Shown here in pieces: positions 12,551 to 23,100 of a DNA stretch of 64,000 nt; the first letter of the stretch is position 1; every line of letters starts with the position of its first letter. A model generated the notes under the pieces. That model saw nothing but the letters and a program-made list of their open reading frames with translations. It had not been told where the DNA came from and did no database searches. The stretch is from Rhizopus sp. PT2906 (Eukaryota; Mucoromycota; Mucoromycetes; Mucorales; Rhizopodaceae): positions 124,001 through 188,000 of the forward strand of contig JAMYHX010000008.1 in NCBI GenBank assembly GCA_025529335.1, written 5' to 3'. The position numbers and the translations under genes were made by a program.

Positions 12551-13939
12551 TCAAGTAATGGTGGTTGCAGTGGTATTAGAATAAATTGAGTTATCTAATA
12601 CTAATTGTACATCATCAACAACAGTTAAATCTTCTAAAAAGGCAACTAAATCAGTTAATTCAGTGTCGTGAGGATCATTAAACCAAGTTGAAATGGGTAC
12701 AGCGTTGGATGTATGGAATATATAGCTTGCAGGTGAGTTATCAAGTATGAGCGTAGATGCGAGATTACGACCCAATTGTGACAAGTCCTATTGAATGTAT
12801 AAATAAAGAGATTGACTTTTTATATATAGATAAAACACTTTACCTTTACATAAGTCCCTTTGTGGTTATAACATGATTCTCTAAACAGTCTATGCTTTAT
12901 CACCTTGTGAACATCTAGCATATCTAGCACAGGATCTGCGTACTATAATAACATGGAGTTATTAAGGAACAGGATTCATAAATCGAACATACCTTGGCCA
13001 AACTAGCTGTAAATACTACAATCTCATACTTTTCTCCCATCTTTCTCATAAATTCATCAACGCCTGGTCGTTTTAATACATATACATTGTGATATTGATT
13101 ATCAATTTCTACAGGTACAATGAAATCAGGATTTGGAATAATCTAATATCAACATGAGTAATGTAATTCCTTCTGTAGATATGACTTTACTTTAAATGAG
13201 CTGTGTACTAATGTCTCATCCAGATCAAGAACAAGACATTTTCTCTCTTTATCTTCATTGGACAATGGAGGTAGTAACCATACAATCGGACCCTATAAAA
13301 AGTATAAGCATTCCACTTCACCTTATATATGTGTATAAACTCACTTCAGATTGGGGACCAGGAGATGAAGTAGGAGTCATGGATTGAGGTATATCTTCAT
13401 GTTCGTTCTTTAAATGATTCGAGTCAACATGATCTGAGCTCTCTATTTCTTCTGACTGTTCCGTCACGGGAGATGTGGTCGTAGTCGTAGTAGATGGCGA
13501 AGAGGGAATGGGTGGGGCTACTTTTGTATCAGCATTTGGTTGTCGCTTTTCTTTATGATGTCTATTCTTTTTGTTGTTAATTGAAGATTTATCGCTATTG
13601 TCGAGAAAAGAACCTGCTCCAACTGTACAACATAATAATAATGATAGGAAGCCCCCCTTTTGAAAAGGCTTTAGTGATCCTGTTGAAGATGGCCTACTGT
13701 TGCCATTACTACTTCTGATGGGTGATTTGACATATTCTGGATCTACTTGTTTCTTTCCTTTTTCTTTTATATATATAACAGTAGGCATTATTTATTTTGT
13801 CATACACACACTTTTATATATGTATATGTATATATATACCTTTTTTTGTTTTTAGAGATTCTGATGGCTGCTGTAAAGTACTGTTGTCACTGTTGGTTAT
13901 ATTTTTACTATCTGTTTGGATTGTCTCTGTTTGAGACAT
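12551..13939 (-). CDS. Psr1/Nem1-type FCP1-like phosphatase (HAD superfamily)
   Basis: A CTD-like Ser/Thr phosphatase of the SCP/NIF family; yeast Psr1/2 act at the plasma membrane in sodium-stress and general stress responses. The 368-residue protein has a Ser/Thr-rich N-terminal half containing GFLSLLLCCTVGAGSF, a paired-Cys segment like the palmitoylated region of Psr1. The catalytic domain starts near 180: CLVLDLDETLVHSSFK (catalytic DxDx(T/V)), VLKRPGVDEFM, YEIVVFTASLAKYADPVLD, HRLFRESCYNHKGTYVKDL, and the C-terminal ILDNSPASY motif. Exons: 13939-13840, 13763-13345, 13292-13191, 13142-12993, 12942-12844, 12787-12551; all phases agree. Psr1-like is preferred over Nem1 because of the paired cysteines and the absence of a clear membrane segment. 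Confidence 0.9.
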
Positions 13940-14589
13940 TTTCTTTTTTCTTTTGATGTATAAATGTATGTTGATTATAAAAGAAAAAGATATACTCTTT
14001 ATATTTTTGGTCTTTTGTTCTCCTTTTTTATATTGCTTCTTTGTCAAAATATCCCTTTTCCCTTCTTTATTTTGTAGAGTGTTTTGTTCACTTTGCTTTA
14101 AAAAAGTGTAAAAAAGGAAGGAAAATAAAAAAATAAGAGGAAAAAAGAGAAAAAAAGACAGATTATTGCTACTATTTTTTTTATTTTTTAAACCAAAGAA
14201 AAAAAATACAAAGTCATCACGTGGTACATGCCCTCATAAGAGAAACAGCACACACCCAAGCAATGCCTCATTTGGGTTTCCCACCAAATCAAACTACTCT
14301 TTTGGTTATAAAAGGCAGTTTTTATTTTTTGTTGTTCTCTCTAAACCTCAATCTTTTTTTTTTTCTATCTTTTCTATTCATTAAAAAATACAGGTCACCT
14401 GATCGATTTAGCATAAACGCACTCTTATTTAACAAGAATGGATAAAAGAAAGGAGGAAATATAATCTGCATAAAAAGATAAAAAGAAAGGTTACTCAAGG
14501 CGAGAATGAATAAACCATTGTCATCATTTCTACTGCTGCGTTACTATTTACAACAAAGAATGGGAGTTTATATGTATATATTATTACTA

Positions 14590-14622
<33 letters not shown>

Positions 14623-14680
14623 GTTTGATAAAGTGTGTATCTATTTTCCATTGGGATCTATTGAGAAATAGACTCTTATA
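13940..14680. other. Intergenic: phosphatase promoter and PHD-gene 3' flank
   Basis: About 740 bp of A/T-rich sequence with homopolymer runs and a (TA)n tract with short interruptions around 14590-14625. Overlapping plus-strand short ORFs at 14166-14445 share no reading-frame support with any family. A CACGTGG-like site (14219-14224) is present, but I attach no function to it. Confidence 0.45.
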
Positions 14681-16959
14681 TTAGTTATTATCTATTCTGT
14701 CTTGACTATTTAATTGATTCATCACAGGCTTGTTATCAGTTGTAGATGAGTCTTGTGACATGAATGTAGTCTGCTGAGGATATGTCGATTGATGTTGTAT
14801 ATCACGGACTACTGGGGGAGCAGGCTGTAGAGTGTGCTGATGAAGCAACATGGACTGAACTGGAAATGCTTGTTCAGTAACAAGATTTGGCCGTAATTCT
14901 CTAAAATGAGACGGAAGTATATTCACAGGTTGTGGGTTTTGGGTGCTGTAGTTAAGGGGAGTTGTATTAACAAAGGATGTATCTACTTTCTGTTTATCAT
15001 CGTGTTCTTCAATATCAATATCCATATCTTCTTCTTTAGTAGAACATGATTGGCAAATAAATGACACCTCTTCTAGTTGATCCGCATTTTTATCCACTTG
15101 TCCAGACTGCTGTAGACATTGAATATGCTGCCAGGTGTCACATTTCTCACAAGCAATCATTGGTGTGCCATCATCCTATTATTATTTTTTTTATTAGAGA
15201 TACAAGCCATGACTTGATTTGATATACTTGCCAAATTTCTACCAGAAACTCCACAGATGCAGTTGAAAAACCAGTCTTCTGCAGACTTATTCTTTGGTTT
15301 TCTTCCTCTCTTCTTTTTCGGTATTGGTTTACCATATTCATCAAACTTTTCTTTTTTCTTCTTTTTGACGTTATCATTGGCGACTCTTTCCTCTGTCATG
15401 GGTGATTCTTTATCATTTTCATCTTGACCTTTCTCACGAATCATTGCACGATATTCACGTTCCATCAGACGTCTTTCACGCTCCAACGCACGCTCTTCTC
15501 TTGCTTTTGCTAAATTTTCCTTCTCTTTACGCTTTTTATCCAAAGGATTTTGTTCAATTCTGTTGGATGATCTTGTCTTGACTCCAGGAGAACTGAAGTC
15601 AAATTCAGGTTCACTACTCGAAGCTCTTTCCAATGCTTCTAATTCTCTAATCATGATACGTGAACTTCGCTTTCGATGGATAATAGCCTCTTGTTTCTTG
15701 ATTTCTCTTTCTCGTTCTTCTAGTATTGGTAGCACCTTGGGTACTAGGTCATTAACAAGCAAATTGTAAAACCGTTTTTCATCAGCATGGTCGCTATGTT
15801 CGTATCTCGAAGCAATCTGTTCCCAGTCTTGCTTTGAGTAACATATCTAAAAAAAAAAAAAAGAGAGAGAGGGAAATCAGTTTGTTTCTGCTAAAGTAAT
15901 TTACATACTTACCAGTTTCCATGGTATCCATTCTTGTTCATTTTCATCCATGTCCTGATCAGGTTCCTTTTTTGCAGCAGCCCTACGTGAACTTTTACGT
16001 GATGCGCCCTTGTAAGCAGGTCGACTCTTCTTTGTACGAAGTTTAGCAGATGGTTTTGGTGTTTCCATATAGAGTCTGTTATCTGAATAAAGAAATAAGT
16101 AAATAATAATAAATAATAAAAAGGACAACACAACCATCAAACAACCAAAGAGTAGCGCCTTTACTGTCATATCCAATAGGATCCACTCTCTAATATTCTC
16201 TTAGTAAAAGCAAACAGACAACTGTTTCTAAAGCACCCACCCACTGTGCTGATCCTTCTTCGCTATCCAAATGTTCACGGAATCTCTCTGGATCATCTAG
16301 TTGCCACTATATATGTATATGAGAATAAGCTGTCTAAATTCAAAAATATATAAGCATAAACTTACTTCACATAGTAGATATAACAAGTGTACTCTTGTTT
16401 CGAGTGACAATTGAAAGAAGTCCAACATACTTGGATCATTGGTCGTTTGTGTTGATTCTTGTTGATTATAGAATGGATTTGTTATATCGGGTTCTCTTTT
16501 ATCGAATTCTTTGGCAAAATAGGTTTGCCAAGTAGAAGAACTATGAATAATGAGCTGACGAAATATATTAAGAGTTTATATGTATAATTACTTTATAAAT
16601 CGATTACGAGTCAATAAGCGTAACAGGCGTACTATCAATTCTTCTAGACGAGATCTTTCAGAATAATCCAAAAACATGCGCTCAAGGTCCTAATAGTAAA
16701 ATATGAGTGTTTATGCAAATAAAAAAAGGATGGATACAATTGTTGCACAATCGATCCTTTTTCTTTCATTATTTTCTTTCTTTACCTCTGTTTCAAATAC
16801 ATATTCTTGTCCTTCTTCTATTCTTGTACGATATATCAACTGTTGAGTAGATGTCGGCCAAGGATGAAAAGCAGATTGAAATGTATGAAAGAATTGTGAA
16901 ATGGAAGCAAAGTCAATGTTGTTTCGTAATTCAGTAATATTTGGTAAAGTCTCGTTCAT
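14681..16959 (-). CDS. DDT/WHIM-like and PHD-finger chromatin protein (Rsf1/Cecr2-like)
   Basis: Probably a chromatin-remodelling accessory subunit or histone reader in the nucleus. The 615-residue protein opens with a helical DDT-like region (ISQFFHTFQSAFHPWP; LEELIVRLLRLLTRN; FQLSLETRVHLLYYLCEWQL) and a WHIM-like block (SAQWRVDPIGYDSKGATLWLF). A charged, Lys/Arg-rich coiled middle follows. Near 440-490 is a C4HC3 PHD finger, with FNCIC, then CEKCDTWQHIQC and FICQSC supplying the zinc ligands. Exons: 16959-16786, 16689-16592, 16540-16366, 16306-16241, 16189-16135, 16082-15913, 15846-15232, 15175-14681. Intron 7, inside the PHD finger, starts with GC. I chose the ATG at 16959 because the frame upstream has only a TTG. 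Confidence 0.85.
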
Positions 16960-17055
16960 TGCTGCTGTTTTGTGTTGTTTATGTAAGCAATAATCTATCA
17001 AAGCTGTAATCAATCTATTTTATTTTATTTTTTTATGTATGCAATTAAAGTTGAC

Positions 17056-17087
<32 letters not shown>

Positions 17088-17384
17088 TTAATGAAGACCG
17101 CTGCTCTTAAAAGTCACGTTTCTTGCTGCAAAATCTTTTTGCGGGTGATATCTTTCTTTAAAAAATGAGCACCAGGCATCAATAATCTATAGTATTCTTA
17201 AAAACACATTGATCATAGGCAACTTAAATACTTTCTCTTCTTTTCTTTATTTCTTTCTACTCTTGTTTTTATATACATTCTTTCTGAAAAGTAAATTCAC
17301 CCAATGACTAAAACGAATTCAGGTTGTACGGAAAATGAATTCGCCCTGAAGGAAAATCAATTCACCTGATGACAGGAGCCTCCA
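16960..17384. repeat. Intergenic with poly(T) run and degenerate 22-23 bp repeats
   Basis: A run of nearly 30 T lies at about 17059-17086. At about 17292-17378 four imperfect copies of a unit built around AATTC follow each other at 22-23 bp spacing (for example GAATTCGCCCTGAAGGAAAA and AATTCACCTGATGACAGG). They end exactly where the transposase fragment begins and could be its degenerate end. Confidence 0.4.
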
Positions 17385-17810
17385 TCTAATAAAAAGAGAA
17401 AGCAAGGAGATGGCATTGAGTGCGTGAGCAAAGGAACGCTTACAGGACACTATATCAGCTTTCTAAAAGCTACGATGGATGAAATGGACCGGTATCCGCA
17501 CATGAAAGGTCATTACCTCGTGATGGATAATGCTTCTATCTATACATCAGACAATATAGCCAAATACGTACAATCTCGCGGTTACCGCTGCGCTTATTTG
17601 ACTTCATATTCTCCTGAGCTCAATCCAATCGAGCAATTCTGGTCAGTGGTCAAAAGCAAAGTGAAGCGCAATAAGTTTCTCGAAAAGGAAACTTTGATGA
17701 CCCAGATCAGCGAAGCTTCTAATAGTTTGAAACTGAGTGATTTTAAAGGGATTGTTAGACATTCTCATAAATGCTTGGATACGCGTCGTAATGGGCAAGC
17801 GCTCTGAATA
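17385..17810 (+). mobile_element. 5'-truncated DDE transposase remnant (Tc1/mariner-IS630 superfamily)
   Basis: The frame is open from about 17385 (PPSNKKRKQGDGIE) to a stop at 17807, with no proper start. It encodes the C-terminal half of a DDE_3-type transposase: TGHYISFLKATMDEMDRYP, then YLVMDNASIY carrying the second catalytic Asp, and SPELNPIEQFWSVVKSKVK carrying the catalytic Glu. The N-terminal DNA-binding domain and the first catalytic Asp are missing, so it cannot encode an active enzyme. No clear terminal inverted repeats flank it. The remaining frame has no stop, so the truncation may be fairly recent. Confidence 0.85.
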
Positions 17811-18621
17811 AGTATTTATTCTACGGAAGCAGGAGCGTTTTTGACAAAAAAAAAAACACTATCGAGTTGAAATCACAGGGTAAATAAGGGAGTGGGTCTT
17901 CGAGGACAGGTAAAAAATGGGGAAGGTTTTTTTCGTGCTTGCCTAAAAAAAAAAAAAAAAGATTTGTTTGGAAAAATGCTGTAGAGAGTGTAACTTTGAG
18001 CAAGAGGAAGTCTTTTTTTTTGGTTTGACTGGTGAGCGATTTTTTTGTAGCTCTGGTCAGCTAATGTCATCCTCTTTAAATCTATGCGAATATATTCGAT
18101 GGCAGTAAGCATATCTTAGAGCTTCATTGAAATTGGTGCATTTTTTTTTTTCGAATTATAAATTATGCATGCCCTAAAATTCCTGATACGGAGAAACCGG
18201 AAAAAAATTGTTGTTTTTATCAAAACATGCTGGTGCTTCCTCTGTTTCAGACGGAGCATTCATTTTGTCGAGATGGCAGCAGCATAAGCACTGAATTGTC
18301 GCTGACTTGACATCAAGCTGGCATATGCAATTTTTTTTGACGTGTCATGCTATATTATTTTTTTACAGCCAAAGGAAATGAGACCAGAAGAGGGCAAAAT
18401 GAAAACGAGCCAAGCTTGCAAAATGAAGCTATCACAAAATTAAGCATCTTTTAAAATGTCGATTGTATTAGCCAATAAAATGCAACAAATAACCTGAAAT
18501 CGCTTATTTTTATTGGCTACAATATGCATCTTCATAAGCATCCATTGACAGTTTGGTTGCAATGTGTTCACCCGTCTGCAGAAACCTTTATACTATATCC
18601 CACGGCAGAACACATAAGTAT
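17811..18621. other. Gene-poor decayed stretch
   Basis: About 800 bp with several A- or T-runs (17848, 17945, 18140, 18350) and no supported gene. It joins two decayed elements and probably consists of degraded repeat sequence. Confidence 0.45.
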
Positions 18622-19540
18622 TCAAAGTTCATCGTATGCAGAAGAGATCTGTACGTCATTTTTTTTATTGACAGTGATGAGAGAAGGTGATATTTCATTC
18701 ACTAAATTGGTCAAAGGACGATTGAGTTGTTCATTGCCAATAATGTCGATGGTTGAGCTGCCATCAAACAGCCTGACAATCTCATCCATAATATTACAAA
18801 CTTTGACGTTTGTCTTGCATTTTTTTTTGTTGATCATTAACACAATGTCAGCTAAGGATAGCGTTTTCACCTTGTTCCTAAACAGATGCTGCCACTGCTG
18901 GAAACAGTTGAGACGTTATTTTTGTATCTGAATCCTTGTTCGTACTAGTGTTGTGATCGGAAAGTGTCCAAATCATAACAGGCCGCGAGCACAGATCGTT
19001 TACGAAAGTGGAACATGATCGAGAAAGAAGATAAGCGGTGGTTCTGTAGAACTTGGACCGCACTTGTCATAATTGCGCATACTCGTCAAATGAATATAAT
19101 TCGCGGTTGGTCAGATCGTTGAATCCTCGTTGTCGCAGATCGCCATACCATTTAATAAATGATCGTCGGATGGGGATTATGGTATCTTTGCTGACACTGA
19201 ACCCATTTGTGCTGGATGGACCGATAACCAGGGGCTGATTTTTGTCAATTCGGATGGATGATGTAATGAGGACATTCATGGTTGTTGTGCCAAATACAAG
19301 TTTGAGACTGTTATCTTTTTCGACAATGAACCGCTCTACATTTGGGTATTTCGTTGTTGGATGCGGTAAGGTTGTGATTAAGGATTGGTGGTGCTTGATC
19401 TTGGTTTGTTCATGGTGAGCATCCAATGTAGGATATCGACTGTATACTTCTGCACAATTCACAAGCAGACCTTCGCACCTATTGACAAGGATCAGTCCCA
19501 GAATCTTTACTGAGTTTGAGAAACAATAACAAAAGAACAA
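18622..19540 (-). pseudogene. Decayed gene of unknown function
   Basis: I do not recognise the family. Three consecutive minus-strand blocks look protein-coding and would form one protein: 19540-19070 (ends RELYSFDEYAQL), 19066-18881 in the same frame after one TGA at 19067-19069 (starts QVRSKFYRTTAYLLSRSCST), and 18910-18622 in another frame (QWQHLFRNKVKTLSLADIV...). So at least one nonsense mutation and one frameshift separate the parts. No intron with a GT-AG pair of local length repairs both breaks. It lies next to the transposase remnant in the only gene-poor patch of the window, which fits a relic of a repeated or mobile-associated gene. The true start is unknown. Confidence 0.5.
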
Positions 19541-20172
19541 AAGCTTTTCAGATTAAGGCAAAGAATACGAAATAAAAGCTGTACACTACGCGTACTAAGA
19601 TATCCACGAGGAGGTTAATGTTACAAGTACCACTTCTGATATCGTCAACAAACCTTTTCAATGTGAAGCGTCAGGCTAAACTTGTTCAAAGAACAGACAT
19701 CTTTCTATATTCCTTAATGTAAGCTAAGGGATAATCTTTCAAGAAGAAGAAAGAGATAAAAAAAAAGAAATGTTGTTATTTATTTAAATTTTATGTTGTC
19801 AGTTTGATTAACAAAGAACCAAAATCAATCATGTGTAATTATGATAAATTCCTATTTTATGTCAAAGAATATCCCACTGGACAGCCTTAAGCAGACACTT
19901 TGATAGTGTAAAGTTGTATAGTGACGCTACATGTAGTGCCCCCAAGGAAGCTCCCGTAGCATTAGCTTTCTCGTGGGTCTCTGTGTACGCGTAGTGTTTA
20001 CCAAAAGTTTACCTGACAAAATCATTCCCTTACACTTTGCAACAAATTGCATGATTTCCAAAAAAGCTGAATGATCACAAAATTTTGGACAAGCGAAAAA
20101 ATCTTGATTGGCCAGAAAAAACCTTGATTTCTATTTTTGAAATCTTGAATTTCAAATGCAAATCACTGTACA
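19541..20172. other. Intergenic: upstream region of the Furry gene
   Basis: About 630 bp. A GC-richer segment (19920-20010) contains the palindrome CTACATGTAG and, about 70 bp on, TACGCGTAGTG, two similar 11-mers in direct orientation. No ORF of interest. Confidence 0.4.
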
Positions 20173-23100
20173 ATGACAATGAACTTTAGCATTGAGCAAA
20201 ACGATAATCGAAGCAACAACAATAAAAGCTCAGCTTTATCCTCAATAGATCGTAATTTTGTTTCAATGTCAAGCGCTGATTATGCATTGAATGTCATTTT
20301 TAGTCAGTTTGAAAATGCAGCAGATGCAAAAATGTCCCACATCTTGAATCTAGGAGTGGTAAACAAGGACTCATGTTTTGAAAACGTTATGTTTATACTA
20401 TCTGTAGGATAATGAAATCGATTTACGAAGCTTATTAGGACAAGGTGCTGACGAGAGTTTTGACAAAGTGATATACTCTCTATCTTCATTAGCAGCAACA
20501 CAACAAAGTGCAGTTATAGATGCAGTCATGAGATGGAGAAAGGCAAAGGTCGAGCCTCTGGATCCTTCAGTGATCAAAAGAGTGAGGTACACAAAAGTTT
20601 TTGGCTGTATTTAAATGGGATGATTAATTTTTTTATAGTGAAAGTGCTCCCTTATCGCGTACTCGACAAATACAATCCGTGTTAAAAGAAAGACAGTCTG
20701 TAAGTATGACAAATAGAACCATTATTGACTTTCTAATCCAAATACAGCTTGCATCAGTATTTATCTTGTGTCGTGCATTAATCGAAATAATCAGAAAGCT
20801 CACTCCAGGCTCACTTCCTGATGATCTTGGCGAAAACTTGGAAGAGATCGTATTCAATCAATTAAAGAAAGCAGATCCGTAAGTCGAGATATCACGTAGT
20901 TTTTATTGATATTTACCATGATGCATAGAGAAGCAATAAAGAGATCAAAGAACAGAACAGCGAGTATGGATTTATTTGCCGAATTGATTGGTGAACTTTC
21001 CAATGTGAGGTTTGCCTCAGTGAGTGATAGGTTCATTGCCGAATTGGAAAAGTATAATAATCAAACAATAATGAAAGAAAGACAGAGTCATATGGAAATG
21101 CTGATAAAAGGGATGCGCTATTTAAAGATTAAGCTGTATCCTGTTGATGCCTTGGAAGAAACTGCTGATTTTATATATAGCTGTGCTGGTTTCTTTAAAA
21201 ATGCTCATGGTGCTAAAGTAAAGCATGCTTATGCTGACTTATTTATTCAATTATTATTACCAGCAGCAGAAGTAAGTCAACATGTATTAGTCATAGATCA
21301 AACTTTTTTTTATTTCTTTTTTTTTTTTTTTTCAAAAAAAGGTTGCAGACGCTGAAGTCAATTTCCCTGCATGGGCAAAGGCAGTAGACCTCATGTACCC
21401 TCGTGCCCTAAAGATGATTCTTAAGCCAAGACATATCTCTGTAAGATTTCTTTTCTCGTCATTAAATCCCCCCTTTTTTTGTTTTTTGTTCTAATATACT
21501 TTTATCATACAAGGTCGGATACCCATTAATTACTACCCTGTTATGCGTAAGTCGAAAGAATTTTTTTGCTGAAAATTGGACAGCCATATTGGAAAGCTGC
21601 TATCAAAAGTTTAGCAAGGTAAGGATAAGATAAAGAATATAGAATTAAAGCTTAGTATTTGCTTCATTAGCAGGATAAATACACAAAGTTAATGTTGCTT
21701 GGATGCATATCAAGACTTGTATGGATTTATTTATTTAGATGCAAAGAAAGTACATCAGTTACCTATAAAAAGCTAGATACCATCATCAAGACATTATTCC
21801 CACCTTTCCGTCGAGCAGTGCATCCATCAGATATTCCTTTAGATCATTTTATTCTCATCGTCTACTTTTCACTCATGCGTGACGTTGAATCAGGGACAAA
21901 GAAGATACTCTATTATCTTCTCAGCATAGACACAACATCCACAGGCACTCCTCATACACTAGAAAATATCTGTCCAGAAAGGATGATTATTGCCCTAAGT
22001 GCATTCAAATTAATGCTTTCCGATCTAGAAAAAAATACCCAATTACCACCTTTTCCTTCAGACACTGACATGACAGCGTGTGGGATATCTATCTCATGTA
22101 CAGCCGATGTTTTTTCAGGCCCTATTCGCGCTGTCAAACCAGACGTGATGTCCAAGGTAGAAGAGGCCATTTCAAAAACGCTGATTGTCTTGGATCAAAC
22201 CTTTGGAAGGCTTTTACTCTTGGATGAAAAGAATATTATCCTTCGTCCGCCTACGAGCGCAAATACCACAACAAGTACAACCACAACAAACTATACTGTT
22301 CCCATTTTCACAAACAGCGGTGGACCATCTGAAAGCGGGCCGCAAATACATCACCAGTACTCCACCTTTCTGGTTTCATACACTAAAGATAAACAACCCT
22401 ACTTTGACGTGATCAAGTCAATTATTGACTGCATGCCACGGCTTATGCCAGCTGGTGTAACACTACCTAGATTAATAGAAATGCTTTCAAGATACACTGT
22501 CCATACTGATCCTGAGGTTATAAAATCAGCTTCTAAAGCTCTATTACGTATAGCAGAGCAAATCGACAGTCAAACAACAGTTACAGTATTCTCGCGATAC
22601 ATTTGCAAAATTGAAGACAAGTTTTTGGATGTTGTTCAGTCCCTTGCAACAGGACCCATCAATGGAACTGGTCAGGATGAACATGGTGGTATCATTAAGC
22701 TCTACCTCGACTTGCTTTCTATATGGATTTCTCAATTGGAAACAAATATACTTGAAAAGAGCTCAGATGAAGCCATGAAAGAATACATAGATTCTAATGT
22801 TTGGAAAGTAATGGACTTTTTACAAGAAACAGAAGCAAATGGATTATTATTTTTATGTAGCCAGTCCACAATCATTCGCAAGTTAGCCATTCAGATGTTA
22901 AAGGTCACAGCAGGTGTTTCAGCAAAAATGAAGGAAATTGTCAATGAACATGTAGCAGCAGGAGATGACATCCTTGACTCCATGGGCCAAGAAAGCATGT
23001 ATAGCATGCTAGATTCTGTGGGTCAAGAAATACTTCAGTTTGATAAAGACTCTGGGACCTTATTTGGGAGCAGAATATCAACTGAAATCCGTAATAGAAT

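Noticed and set aside
12351..12554. 67-residue minus-strand ORF rich in Leu/Pro/Phe
   Set aside because: Purine-rich 3'-UTR sequence downstream of the phosphatase stop; low complexity.
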